Shown: positions 26,382-34,883 of the stretch, piece by piece
Layout of the letters: the number at the start of each line of letters is the position of its first letter
Position numbering within the stretch: the stretch's first letter is position 1
Assembly (NCBI RefSeq): GCF_016658545.1
Contig: NZ_JACVZC010000052.1
Location: forward strand, 1-37,840
DNA length: 37,840 nt
Source of the DNA: Pseudomonas sp. S37
Lineage (GTDB): Bacteria > Pseudomonadota > Gammaproteobacteria > Pseudomonadales > Pseudomonadaceae
Direction: 5' to 3'
Notes under the pieces: generated by a model
What the model saw: only the letters and a program-made list of their open reading frames with translations
What the model was told of the DNA's origin: nothing
The model's database searches: none
Program-made: the position numbers and the translations under genes

Positions 26382-27038
26382 TCATTGCATGGACTCGATC
26401 AACGCCCATAGCGCAGGGTCGTTGAAGTCATTTATCACCAGCTGCGCCCCCGCGGCCAGCAACCGCTCCGGTGTCTGCGTGGTAGCCACGCCCACGGTGA
26501 AGATCCCCGCACCACTGGCCGCCGCCACCCCCGGCAATGAATCCTCGAACGCCAGCGCCTGCCCGGCCTCGGCGCCCAGCCGCTGCAGCCCGGTGAGGTA
26601 GGGCAGCGGATCCGGCTTGGGTCGCGCCAGTTCTTCGGCCACCAGCACATGCTCGAACTGCTGGCCAAGGCCCATGGCGTTGAGCATGTGCTCGGCGTTC
26701 AGCCGCGGTGCGTTGGTGACCACGCACATGCCGATATCACGCTCCCGGGCATGCTCCAGCAGGCGCAACAGGCCCGGCATGGGCTTCAGCGACGGCGACA
26801 TTTCACGGAACAAGGCTTCCTTGCGATCAGCCAGCACCTGGCACTGTTCGGTACTGGCACCGGCAAACAGTTCGGCGAACAGCTCGCCATTGGCGCGGCC
26901 ACTGACCTGGGCGTCGAATTGCGCCTGGCTCAGCTCGCGGCCGTCGTGATCACGCAGCAGTTGGCGAAAGGCCTGCAGGTGCAGGGTATCTGTGTCGGTA
27001 AGGGTTCCGTCTAGGTCGAACAGCAGGGCGGTCAGCAT
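26382..27038 (-). CDS. HAD-superfamily phosphatase (phosphoglycolate phosphatase/beta-PGM type)
   Basis: The 218-residue cytosolic hydrolase has the Rossmann-like HAD core with a helical cap. Motif I is FDLDGTLTDTD (D8 nucleophile, D10 acid/base), motif II is VVTNAP, motif III is RPKPDP, and motif IV is FEDSLPG, whose acidic pair binds Mg. The cap lies at about residues 15-85. This pattern belongs to the subgroup containing phosphoglycolate phosphatase, beta-phosphoglucomutase and sugar phosphatases; the substrate cannot be chosen from sequence. It is divergent from lexA2 with about 100 bases between starts, so its promoter may overlap the LexA2-controlled region, though it is not a known SOS gene. 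Confidence 0.92.
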   Translation of the reverse strand: MLTALLFDLDGTLTDTDTLHLQAFRQLLRDHDGRELSQAQFDAQVSGRANGELFAELFAGASTEQCQVLADRKEALFREMSPSLKPMPGLLRLLEHARERDIGMCVVTNAPRLNAEHMLNAMGLGQQFEHVLVAEELARPKPDPLPYLTGLQRLGAEAGQALAFEDSLPGVAAASGAGIFTVGVATTQTPERLLAAGAQLVINDFNDPALWALIESMQ

Positions 27039-27124
27039 GGGATATCCAGATCAAGAAAACACAAGCCAGGGGATCATAACCAAAGCCGACGACAAAGGGG
27101 GCTGTTCAGCGTGTGCCAAAGAGA

Positions 27125-27136
27125 GTACAAATGTGC
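27125..27136 (+). promoter_or_regulatory. LexA2 operator (GTAC-N4-GTGC)
   Basis: GTACAAATGTGC, within AGTACAAATGTGCT, matches exactly the GTACN4GTGC motif reported for P. putida LexA2, which differs from the E. coli-like CTGT-N8-ACAG box. It ends 3 bases before the chosen lexA2 ATG (27140) and contains the alternative ATG at 27131. Binding here would make lexA2-imuA-imuB-dnaE2 self-repressed and DNA-damage inducible. Confidence 0.88.
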
Positions 27137-27139
27137 TCC

Positions 27140-27748
27140 ATGGACAACCTTACCCCCAAACGCCGCGCGATTTTCGAGTTCATCCGCGAGCGTATTGCCG
27201 ACCATGGCCAGCCACCGAGCCTGGCCGACATCGCCACGCGCTTCGGTTTCGCCTCGCGCAGCGTCGCGCGCAAGCACATTACCGCCCTGTGCCAGGCCGG
27301 CTATATCGATGTCACGCCCAACCAGGCGCGGGGCATTCGCCTGGCCGAGCCGCTGCGCCGCCCGGAAATCCTCGAAGTGCCAGTGCTGGGCCAAGTGGCG
27401 GCAGGTGCCCCCATCGGTCCGGACCTCGACATTCACGAGCAGTTGCTGCTTGACCCCAGCCTGTTCCGCCGTACCCCCGATTACCTGCTTAAGGTGCGTG
27501 GCGATTCGATGATCGACGACGGCATCTTCGACGGTGACCTGGTCGGCATCCTGCAGCAGGCCGACGCCCGCGACGGGCAGATCGTGGTGGCGCGCCTGGA
27601 CGGTGAAGTCACCATCAAGCGCCTGCAACGTCAGGGCAAACAATACCGGCTGTTGCCGCGCAACCCGGCCTATGCGCCCATCGATGTGCAGCCAGGGCAG
27701 GAGTTTTTCATCGAAGGCGTGTTCTGTGGCCTGCTGAGGCGCGACTGA
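27140..27748 (+). CDS. lexA2: LexA2 repressor of the mutagenesis cassette
   Basis: The 202-residue SOS repressor has an N-terminal winged helix (1-68) with MDNLTPKRRAIFEFI aligning with the LexA start and ADIATRFGFASRSVARKHI as the DNA-reading part. That helix differs from the usual SPNAAEEH type, in keeping with its different operator. The self-cleavage site is A88-G89 in VAAGAPIG, with S123 (GDSMID) and K160 (VTIKRL) as the catalytic dyad. RecA-ssDNA filaments should trigger cleavage. ATG 27140 fits family length; ATG 27131 has better Shine-Dalgarno spacing (AAAGAGAG) but lies inside the operator. The stop shares one base with the imuA start. Confidence 0.95.
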   Translation: MDNLTPKRRAIFEFIRERIADHGQPPSLADIATRFGFASRSVARKHITALCQAGYIDVTPNQARGIRLAEPLRRPEILEVPVLGQVAAGAPIGPDLDIHEQLLLDPSLFRRTPDYLLKVRGDSMIDDGIFDGDLVGILQQADARDGQIVVARLDGEVTIKRLQRQGKQYRLLPRNPAYAPIDVQPGQEFFIEGVFCGLLRRD

Positions 27749-28368
27749 TGGGCGCGGTGGTCGACCTTGACCGGCTGCTCGACCAGCGCCGGGTATGGCG
27801 TGGCCGGCAGGCCCAGGCGCGGCCACTCGGTTTGCAGCCGACCGGCCATGCGGCCCTCGACGAGCGCTTACCGGAAGGCGGTTGGCCGGCGGCAGCACTG
27901 AGCGAACTGTTGCTGGCCAGCCCTGGCTGCGGCGAATTGCAGTTGCTGTGGCCAACCCTGGCGCGGCTGAGCGTTGAAGCCACCCGCATCGTCCTGGTGG
28001 CGCCGCCGTTCATTCCGTATGCACCAGCCTGGCAGGCCGCAGGGGTGGACTTACGCTGGCTGGTACAGGTAGACGCCGAACCTGCCGATGCCCTGTGGGC
28101 CGCCGAACAGTGCCTGCGCTCAGGCAGTTGCGCGGCGGTGCTGTGCTGGCCGGAGCGTGCCGATGACCGCGCCCTGCGGCGCTTGCAGGTGGCCGCCGAA
28201 ACCGGCCAGGCGCTGGCCTTTGCCTGCCGGCCGCAGCAGGCGGCGCACAACCCTTCACCGGCAGCACTGCGCATCGCCGTGGATACTCGCCCGGCACAAT
28301 GGCGCGTGCTGAAAAGCCGCGGCGGCATGCCGCCGGCGTTGCCCATCGCCTGCCCGGGGCGGGGCTGA
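27748..28368 (+). CDS. imuA: ImuA, translesion mutagenesis accessory protein
   Basis: The 206-residue protein has a RecA/SulA-like core: LPEGGWPAAALSELLLASPGCGELQLLWPTLARL is the start of the fold (about 35-68), with the normal P-loop Gly/Lys replaced, followed by RIVLVAPPFIPYAPAWQAAG. ImuA links RecA to the ImuB/DnaE2 mutasome in bacteria that lack umuDC. It starts on the last base of the lexA2 stop (TGATG) and ends 6 bases before imuB, so all four genes form one SOS operon. Codon use and GC match the neighbours. Confidence 0.93.
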   Translation: MGAVVDLDRLLDQRRVWRGRQAQARPLGLQPTGHAALDERLPEGGWPAAALSELLLASPGCGELQLLWPTLARLSVEATRIVLVAPPFIPYAPAWQAAGVDLRWLVQVDAEPADALWAAEQCLRSGSCAAVLCWPERADDRALRRLQVAAETGQALAFACRPQQAAHNPSPAALRIAVDTRPAQWRVLKSRGGMPPALPIACPGRG

Positions 28369-28374
28369 TGCGCC

Positions 28375-29793
28375 ATGCTCTGGGCCTGCATTCTGCTGCC
28401 GCAGCTGGCGCTGGACACCGTCCTGCGTGAACGCGACGACCCCGATACCCCCCTGGCACTGATTGGCGGGCCAACCCAGCGGCGCGTGTTGCAAGCCGTC
28501 AACCCGGCCGCAGCGGCACTTGGCCTGCGTGCCGGGCAGACGCTGACCGCAGCGCGTGCGCTGGCGGATGGCTTTACCTGCGTCGAAGCAGACGCCAAGC
28601 GCATCGACCAGGTGCAGCAATTATTGGCAGCCTGGGCCTACCGCTTCAGTGCCCAGGTCAGCCTGCATTACCCACGGGCGCTGCTGCTGGAAGTGGGTTC
28701 GAGCCTGCAATTGTTCGGCCCATGGCCGTTGTTCGAGGCACGCTTGCGCCAGGAGCTGGCGGAACTGGGCCTGCGTCAACGCATCGTCCTGGCCAGTAAC
28801 CCGGTGGCGGCACGCATGCTCGCCAATGCCCATGATGGCCTGGCCGTGAGCGACGCCGATGCCACCCGTGCTGCGCTGCTGGGTATGCCCATCAGCCGTG
28901 TCGGGCTGCCCGCAGACGCCGCAGAAGCCTTTGCCCGCATGGGCCTGCGCCAACTGGGCCAGGTGCTGGCCTTGCCACGCGATACCCTGGCCAGGCGCTT
29001 TCCCTTGCAGGTGCAGTTGCACCTGGACCAGTTGCTTGGCCTGCGCAACCTGGGGCTGGACTTTTACCAGCCACCGGACCGCTTCGAGACCCGGCTGGAA
29101 CTTAACTTTGACGTCGAGTCGCACCAGGCACTGCTGTTCCCGCTGCGGCGCATGCTCAACGACCTGGCGGCCTTCCTGGCCGGGCGCGATTGTGGCGTGC
29201 AGCGTTTCTGCCTTCACCTGGAGCACGTCGAAGGGCCAGACACTCTGCTGCAGGTAGGCCTGCTGGCGGCTGAACGCGATGCCGCAATGCTGTTCGAGCT
29301 GGCCCGTGGGCGGCTGGAGCCGCTACGCATTCGCGCTCCGGTACGCAACCTGCGGTTGGTTGCCGAAGACCTGCCAGCCTTCGTGCCGCAGCACCAGGCG
29401 TTGTTCGACCCGCGCGCGCAACAGGCGCAACCCTGGGCGCAATTGCGCGAGCGGCTGCGTGCGCGCCTGGGTGATGAAGCCGTGAAGGGGCTGAGCGCGG
29501 CAGCCGATCACCGCCCCGAATGCGCCTGGCAGTTGGCCGAGCAGGGCGCCCAGGGCAGCCTGCCGGTTGCCCCGGGCAGCCGCCCCGGCTGGCTGCTGCC
29601 GGCCCCGGTGGCGCTGGAGGACAGCGCCTACCATGTGCAAACCCAGGCCGAACGCATCGAGTCGGGCTGGTGGGATGGCGGTGATGTACGCCGCGACTAC
29701 TACCATATTCAAACCCGAGACGGCCTGCGTGGCTGGGCCTACCGCGACCTGAGCCAGCCCGGCCCGCTGTGGCTGCAAGGCTGGTTTGCATGA
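28375..29793 (+). CDS. imuB: ImuB, catalytically inactive Y-family polymerase homologue
   Basis: The 472-residue protein is related to DinB/UmuC polymerases. The N-terminal palm part reads LWACILLPQLALD where active enzymes have a metal-binding D (DMDCFFA type), and LLLEVGSSLQLFG replaces the SIDE/DEAY motif, so the catalytic acids are absent. Helix-hairpin-helix and little-finger regions follow (FARMGLRQLGQVLALPRDTL, about 185-204). In known cassettes ImuB serves as a hub that binds the beta clamp, ImuA and DnaE2. ATG 28375 follows imuA closely; the ATG at 28368 is in another frame. Its stop overlaps the dnaE2 start as ATGA, so translation is coupled. Confidence 0.94.
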   Translation: MLWACILLPQLALDTVLRERDDPDTPLALIGGPTQRRVLQAVNPAAAALGLRAGQTLTAARALADGFTCVEADAKRIDQVQQLLAAWAYRFSAQVSLHYPRALLLEVGSSLQLFGPWPLFEARLRQELAELGLRQRIVLASNPVAARMLANAHDGLAVSDADATRAALLGMPISRVGLPADAAEAFARMGLRQLGQVLALPRDTLARRFPLQVQLHLDQLLGLRNLGLDFYQPPDRFETRLELNFDVESHQALLFPLRRMLNDLAAFLAGRDCGVQRFCLHLEHVEGPDTLLQVGLLAAERDAAMLFELARGRLEPLRIRAPVRNLRLVAEDLPAFVPQHQALFDPRAQQAQPWAQLRERLRARLGDEAVKGLSAAADHRPECAWQLAEQGAQGSLPVAPGSRPGWLLPAPVALEDSAYHVQTQAERIESGWWDGGDVRRDYYHIQTRDGLRGWAYRDLSQPGPLWLQGWFA

Positions 29794-32700
29794 ACGGCCC
29801 GGGTTATGCCGAGCTGCATTGCCTGTCCAACTTCAGCTTCCAGCGTGGCGCATCGAGCGCCGACGAGCTGTTCCGGCGTGCGCATGAGCAGGGCTATCAG
29901 GCCTTGGCGATCACTGACGAATGCACCTTGGCCGGAATCGTGCGCGCGTGGCAGGCTGCCAGGCAGCATCAGCTGCGGCTCATCGTGGGCAGCGAGGTGC
30001 AGTTGCACGACGGCCCCAAGCTGGTGCTGTTGGTTGAGAACCTGACCGGCTACCAGAACCTCTGCGCACTGATCACCCGTGCCCGGCGGCGGGCAGAAAA
30101 GGGTGACTACCAGCTGTTTCGTGATGACCTGCAGCTGCACCATCAAGGCTTGCTGGCCTTGTGGGTGGCAGAAGACAGCAGCGATACAGCCACCGGCGAG
30201 TGGTTGCGCAGTGTGTTCGTTGAACGCCTGTGGCTGGCCGTGCACCTGCACCGGGGCAGTGACGATGCCCAGCGCCTGCACCGCCTGCAAGCGTTGGCAG
30301 TGGGCCTGGGCATCCGCGCCGTGGCCTGTGGCGATGTGCACATGCACGTGCGTGGCCGGCGAGCCTTGCAGGACTGCATGACCGCCATCCGCCAGCATTG
30401 CCAGGTGACCGCAGCCGGGCGCTTTCTGTTTGCCAATGGCGAGCGCCACCTGCGCAGCCAGGCGCAGCTGGCCGAGCTTTATCCGCCAGACCTGCTGGCC
30501 GAGACGCTGGCCATTGCCGAGCGCTGCCAGTTTGATCTGAGCGAACTGAACTACCAATACCCACGCGAACTGGTACCCGAGGGCCATACCCCGGCAAGCT
30601 GGCTACGTGACCTGTGCGAGCAGGGTTTGCCATTGCGTTGGCCGGGCGGGCCGAGTGACAAGGTACGGGAAGTGCTGGCCAAGGAGCTGGCGCTGATCGA
30701 AGAGCTGGGTTACGAAAGCTACTTCCTGACCGTGCACGACATTGTCGCCTTCGCCCGCAGCCAGCGCATTCTGTGCCAGGGCCGTGGCTCGGCGGCCAAC
30801 TCGGTGGTGTGTTTCGTGCTGGGCATCACCGAGCTCGACCCCATGGAACACCGCTTGCTGTTCGAGCGTTTCCTCTCACGGGAGCGCAACGAGCCGCCCG
30901 ATATCGACGTGGACTTCGAGCACGACCGGCGCGAAGAAGTGATCCAGTATGTATTCCGCCGCTATGGTCGGCACCGTGCGGCGCTCACTGCAGTGGTCAA
31001 CACCTACCATGCTGCCGGCGCGGTGCGCGATGTGGCGCGGGTGCTGGGTTTGCCGATTGACCAGGTAGATGCCCTGGCCAAATGCTGTGGCCGCTGGAGC
31101 GACCGCATTCCTGATGACCAGCGCCTGGCCGAAGCCGGTTTCGAGGCGGGCAGCCCGTCGCTGCGGCGGGTGCTGGTACTGGCCGGGGAACTCATCGGTT
31201 TCCCCCGGCACCTGTCGCAGCACCCGGGTGGTTTCGTCATCTCGCAGCAACCGCTCGACCAGTTGGTGCCGGTGGAGAATGCCGCCATGGCCGAGCGCAC
31301 CGTGATCCAGTGGGACAAGGACGACCTGGACATGGTCGGCCTGCTCAAGGTCGACGTGCTGGCGCTGGGCATGCTCAGCGCCTTGCGCCGTTGCTTCGAC
31401 CTGTTGCAGCGCCACCGTGGCCGGCAGCTGACCCTGGCGACCATCCCCAGTGAAGACCCGGCCACCTACGCGATGATCAGCCGCGCCGAGACCATGGGCG
31501 TATTCCAGATCGAGTCGCGTGCGCAAATGGCCATGTTGCCCCGGCTGCGGCCCAACACGTTCTACGACCTGGTGATCGAAGTGGCCATCGTTCGCCCCGG
31601 GCCGATCCAGGGCGACATGGTCCACCCTTACCTGCGCAGGCGCCTGAAGCAGGAGCCGGTTACCTACCCGTCGCCGCAACTGCAGGAGGTGTTCGAGCGC
31701 ACCTTGGGTGTGCCGCTGTTCCAGGAGCAGGTCATGGAGCTGGCCATGGTCGCGGCCGACTACAGCCCCGGCGAGGCCGACCAACTGCGCCGCAGCATGG
31801 CCGCCTGGAAGCGCCACGGTGGCCTGGAACCGCACCGCGAGCGGCTGGTGCAGGGCATGTTGCGCAATGGCTACGAGCTGGCGTTTGCCGAGCGCATCTT
31901 CGAGCAGATCAAGGGCTTTGGCAGTTATGGCTTCCCGGAGTCGCACGCTGCCAGCTTCGCCTTGCTGTGTTATGCCAGCAGTTGGTTAAAGTGCCATGAA
32001 CCGGCGGTCTTCACCTGCGCGCTGGTCAACAGCTGGCCCATGGGTTTCTACAGCCCGGACCAGTTGCTGCAGGAGGCACGCCGCCAAGGCATCGAAGTAC
32101 AGCCGGTAGATGTCTGCCACAGCGAATGGGACTGCACCCTCGCGCCTGATGCGCAGGGTGCCTTGGCCATTCGCATGGGCTTGCGCCTGGTACGCGGCCT
32201 GGCCGAAGCCGATGCCCGGCGCCTGGAGCAGGCGAGGGCGCAGCGGCCGTGGCGCGACGTCGAAGACCTGTGCCTGCGCACCGGGCTCGACACCCGCGCC
32301 CGCGCCTGCCTGGCAGATGCTGGCGCGCTGCGCGCCCTGGCCAGCAATCGGCACCAGGCCCGCTGGCAGGTGGCGGCGGTGCAGGCGCAACTGCCTCTGT
32401 TTGCCGAGGTGCAAACCTTGCCTGAAGTGGCGGTGGCATTGCCGGTGCCGACCGTGGGTGAGGACCTGGTGGCTGATTACCAGACCTTGGGCACCACCCT
32501 GGGGCCGCACCCGTTGGCCTTGTTGCGCTCGCGCCTGCGGGCGCTGGGTTGCCGCAGCTCAGCCGAGTTGCACGGTGTGGAGCATGGCGACAGCATTGCC
32601 GTGGCCGGGCTGGTGGTGGGGCGGCAGCGGCCACAGACCGCCAGTGGGGTGACCTTCGTGACCCTGGAGGACGAACACGGCATGCTCAACGTGGTGGTGT

Positions 32701-32870
32701 GGCGCGAGCTTGCCGAGCGGCAAAGGCGGGCGCTGGTGGGTTCGCAGCTGCTCAAGGTCAGTGGGCGGCTGGAGCAGGAGAATGGCGTGCGGCACCTGAT
32801 TGCGCGGCGGTTGGAAGATGTGAGCCCGCTGTTGCAGGGGCTGGATGTGCGTAGCCGGGATTTCCACTAA
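29790..32870 (+). CDS. dnaE2: DnaE2, error-prone C-family DNA polymerase
   Basis: The 1026-residue polymerase carries out damage-tolerant, mutagenic synthesis with ImuA and ImuB. An N-terminal PHP domain (about 1-200, YAELHCLSNFSFQRGASSAD, ALAITDECTLAG) is followed by the C-family palm. GRGSAANSVVCFVLGITELDP and PPDIDVDFEHDRREE carry the catalytic acids (D371, D373, D375); later come SQHPGGFVI, IQWDKDDLDMVGLLKVDVL and GFGSYGFPESHAASFA. An OB-fold near the C terminus (about 945-1000, SIAVAGLVVGRQRPQTASGV) closes the protein. It lacks the long C-terminal tau-binding tail of DnaE1, as expected for DnaE2. ATG 29790 overlaps the imuB stop by four bases. Confidence 0.96.
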   Translation: MNGPGYAELHCLSNFSFQRGASSADELFRRAHEQGYQALAITDECTLAGIVRAWQAARQHQLRLIVGSEVQLHDGPKLVLLVENLTGYQNLCALITRARRRAEKGDYQLFRDDLQLHHQGLLALWVAEDSSDTATGEWLRSVFVERLWLAVHLHRGSDDAQRLHRLQALAVGLGIRAVACGDVHMHVRGRRALQDCMTAIRQHCQVTAAGRFLFANGERHLRSQAQLAELYPPDLLAETLAIAERCQFDLSELNYQYPRELVPEGHTPASWLRDLCEQGLPLRWPGGPSDKVREVLAKELALIEELGYESYFLTVHDIVAFARSQRILCQGRGSAANSVVCFVLGITELDPMEHRLLFERFLSRERNEPPDIDVDFEHDRREEVIQYVFRRYGRHRAALTAVVNTYHAAGAVRDVARVLGLPIDQVDALAKCCGRWSDRIPDDQRLAEAGFEAGSPSLRRVLVLAGELIGFPRHLSQHPGGFVISQQPLDQLVPVENAAMAERTVIQWDKDDLDMVGLLKVDVLALGMLSALRRCFDLLQRHRGRQLTLATIPSEDPATYAMISRAETMGVFQIESRAQMAMLPRLRPNTFYDLVIEVAIVRPGPIQGDMVHPYLRRRLKQEPVTYPSPQLQEVFERTLGVPLFQEQVMELAMVAADYSPGEADQLRRSMAAWKRHGGLEPHRERLVQGMLRNGYELAFAERIFEQIKGFGSYGFPESHAASFALLCYASSWLKCHEPAVFTCALVNSWPMGFYSPDQLLQEARRQGIEVQPVDVCHSEWDCTLAPDAQGALAIRMGLRLVRGLAEADARRLEQARAQRPWRDVEDLCLRTGLDTRARACLADAGALRALASNRHQARWQVAAVQAQLPLFAEVQTLPEVAVALPVPTVGEDLVADYQTLGTTLGPHPLALLRSRLRALGCRSSAELHGVEHGDSIAVAGLVVGRQRPQTASGVTFVTLEDEHGMLNVVVWRELAERQRRALVGSQLLKVSGRLEQENGVRHLIARRLEDVSPLLQGLDVRSRDFH

Positions 32871-32890
32871 TCAGATGCCAACTATGCCCT

Positions 32891-32975
32891 TGTGGGAGCG
32901 GGTTCACCCGCGAACACGGGCAACGCCCGTGCCATCCACCGCGTTGCCTTCTTCGCGGGTGAACCCGCTCCCACA
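32891..32975. repeat. REP pair (inverted), GCGGGT family
   Basis: Two perfect 24-base inverted arms, TGTGGGAGCGGGTTCACCCG..., lie at 32891-32914 and 32952-32975. They begin 20 bases after the dnaE2 stop, between convergent dnaE2 and aldo/keto reductase genes, and probably end both transcripts. The spacer also holds a small ACGGGC/GCCCGT hairpin. Confidence 0.93.
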
Positions 32976-33028
32976 GGATATTTGGTAGCTCCTGATTCAA
33001 GTCAGCAAGAAGAAAACCGCGCCAGTCG

Positions 33029-33850
33029 CTAGACCATCGCCAACCGCTGCTTGCGCGTCGGCGCCGGAAACGCCCGGTCGATCGCGCGCAGGTCCTCTTT
33101 GTTCAAGGTCAGCACGCCCGCTGCCGCATTCAGCCGCACATGCTCAGGTGCCACGGCTTTGGGAATGGCAATAACCCCGTCATCGCGGGTCACCCAGGCC
33201 AGGCAGACCTGGGCCGGTGTGGCGCCATGGCGTTCGGCGATTTGTGTCAGCACCGGGTGCTGCAGCAAGCGCCCGGCCTGGGCCAGCGGGCAGTAGGCCA
33301 TGGTTGGCAGCGCACGCTGTTCGCACCACGGCAGCAGGTCGAACTCGATGCCGCGCTGGGTCGGGTTGTACAGCACCTGGTTGGTGGCACAGTCCGGGTT
33401 GTGCAGTTCGCGCAGGTCGTCGACGTCAAAATTGGACACCCCCCAACGCTTGATCTTGCCTTGCTCGCGCAAGCGCTCGAACGCTTCGACGGTTTCTTCC
33501 AGCGGGTGCTGGCCACGCCAGTGCAGCAGGTACAGGTCGATGCAGTCAGTGCCCAGCCGCGCCAGGCTGCGTTCGCAGGCCGCCGCCATGCCGCGCTGGC
33601 TGGCATTGTGCGGGTAGACCTTGCTGACCAGGAACACCTGGTCGCGGCGCCCGGCAATGGCCTGGCCAACAACTTCTTCCGCACCGCCTTCTGCGTACAT
33701 TTCGGCAGTGTCGATCAGGCTCAGGCCCAGCTCGATGCCCTGTTGCAGGGCCGCCACTTCTGCCGCCTTGCAACCAGGGTCTTCGCCCATGTACCAGGTG
33801 CCCTGGCCGATGGCCGGAACGTTCGAGCCTGCCAGTTTTACGTAACGCAT
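33029..33850 (-). CDS. Aldo/keto reductase, YeaE-like
   Basis: This 273-residue NADPH-dependent carbonyl reductase has a TIM-barrel fold. The tetrad is D47, Y52 (LIDTAEMYAEGG), K77 (FLVSKVYP) and H109 (DLYLLHWRG). The segments IGQGTWYMGEDP, FDLLPWCEQ and YCPLAQAGRL are very close to E. coli YeaE, a methylglyoxal reductase, as recalled. ATG 33850 has GGAGG eight bases upstream and lies inside the end of the LysR gene (13 bp overlap), so it is read with that regulator. Its relation to the divergent CoA-transferase operon is unclear; it may reduce reactive aldehydes or a small oxo compound. Confidence 0.93.
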   Translation of the reverse strand: MRYVKLAGSNVPAIGQGTWYMGEDPGCKAAEVAALQQGIELGLSLIDTAEMYAEGGAEEVVGQAIAGRRDQVFLVSKVYPHNASQRGMAAACERSLARLGTDCIDLYLLHWRGQHPLEETVEAFERLREQGKIKRWGVSNFDVDDLRELHNPDCATNQVLYNPTQRGIEFDLLPWCEQRALPTMAYCPLAQAGRLLQHPVLTQIAERHGATPAQVCLAWVTRDDGVIAIPKAVAPEHVRLNAAAGVLTLNKEDLRAIDRAFPAPTRKQRLAMV

Positions 33851-34743
33851 GTCACCTCCGGGATCCGGGTGTTGGAAAGCAGAACCTCAAGCAGCGCTTG
33901 CGCTGCAGTGGAAAGCTTGTGTTCGCTGAGGGCAATCACGCCAATGCGCCGCTCGACGGTGGGCTCGACCAGGGTCACGCAGCGGGCTCCCAGTTCCTGC
34001 ATCTGGTTGATGCACAACGCCGGTACGGCACTGACCCCCAGGCCGCTGGCGACCATGCGGCCAATGGTTGCCAGCTGGTGGCTCTCGAACGCCACGGTCA
34101 GCTTGCCGTGGTGGGCGGCCACATTCTGCTCCATCAGCAGGCGCACTGCCGAGGGGCGTTGCAGGGCGACGAAATCTTCGGCCATCAGCTGCGCCCAGCT
34201 GACCTGCGGCAGCAGCGCCAAGGGCGAATCGGCGGGTACCACCGCGACGAAACGGTCCATGTACAGTGGCCGAAAGTCCAGGCCGTCGATGTTGTCCGGC
34301 TCAAAGCCGATGCCCAGTTCGACGCGGCGATGGCGCACCAGTTCCTGTACCTGTTCGTTGATCACATCATGCACGGTGACGTTGACCTTGGGGTAGCGTT
34401 GGCGAAACACCTTGAGCGAATGCGGCAGCAGGTTACCGGCAAACGCCGGCATGGCCGCCACCGAAACCCGCCCCAATTGCAAGGTGAAGCGCTGGCGCAG
34501 CATTTCTTCGGTGTCGTCCCAGTCGGCCAGCAGGCGCCGCGCCAGTGGCAGCAACACTTCGCCTTCGGCAGTCAGGCTGACGCTGCGGGTGGTGCGGCTG
34601 AGCAGGGCACCGCCGAGATTCTCCTCCAGCGCCTTGATGGTCAGGCTCAGGGCCGGTTGAGAAACATGCAGGTGCTCGCCCGCCTGGGCGAAGCTCTGGT
34701 ACTTGGCCACGGCGACAAAGGCGCGCAGTTGCTTGACGTTCAT
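33838..34743 (-). CDS. LysR-family regulator of the CoA-transferase/AtoE operon
   Basis: The 301-residue LysR protein has a helix-turn-helix at 1-60 (MNVKQLRAFVAVAKYQSFAQ, LHVSQPALSLTIKALEENLG) and an effector domain from about 90. Within that, RVSVAAMPAFAGNLLPHSLK and the late MVASGLGVSAVPALCINQMQ are typical. ATG 34743 gives the standard N terminus; the frame upstream to 34803 crosses the control region. It is divergent from the CoA-transferase genes (140 bases between starts), the standard layout for a LysR activator of that operon, and cotranscribed with the aldo/keto reductase gene. The effector is presumably a short-chain oxo or fatty acid, by inference. Confidence 0.93.
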   Translation of the reverse strand: MNVKQLRAFVAVAKYQSFAQAGEHLHVSQPALSLTIKALEENLGGALLSRTTRSVSLTAEGEVLLPLARRLLADWDDTEEMLRQRFTLQLGRVSVAAMPAFAGNLLPHSLKVFRQRYPKVNVTVHDVINEQVQELVRHRRVELGIGFEPDNIDGLDFRPLYMDRFVAVVPADSPLALLPQVSWAQLMAEDFVALQRPSAVRLLMEQNVAAHHGKLTVAFESHQLATIGRMVASGLGVSAVPALCINQMQELGARCVTLVEPTVERRIGVIALSEHKLSTAAQALLEVLLSNTRIPEVTCVT

Positions 34744-34756
34744 GTCGGGCCTATCG

Positions 34757-34795
34757 TTTGTTTTGTAAAAGTTATCAATCGATGATGAAAACAAA
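34757..34795. promoter_or_regulatory. Candidate LysR operator, inverted repeat
   Basis: TTTGTTTT (34757-34764) and AAAACAAA (34788-34795) are perfect inverted arms around 23 bases that include the near-palindrome ATCAATCGATGAT. The site is AT-rich in a GC-rich genome and lies between LysR and CoA-transferase starts, with T-N11-A spacing available. It is the best operator candidate for the LysR protein. Confidence 0.4.
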
Positions 34796-34883
34796 ATTAA
34801 CAAATCAGTCGCTTGCGGTGAAGATGTCTACACACGCTCACCGACAGCCTCGTCGGTTCAACAACTACAAAAGGCGGATCAGC

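Noticed and set aside
27131..27139. ATG 27131 as the lexA2 start
   Set aside because: It has better Shine-Dalgarno spacing, but lies within the LexA2 operator; MDNLTPKRR from 27140 aligns with the LexA N terminus. It remains possible.
30876..31946. 356-codon minus-strand frame opposite dnaE2
   Set aside because: It is antisense to the conserved polymerase palm and has no recognisable motif.
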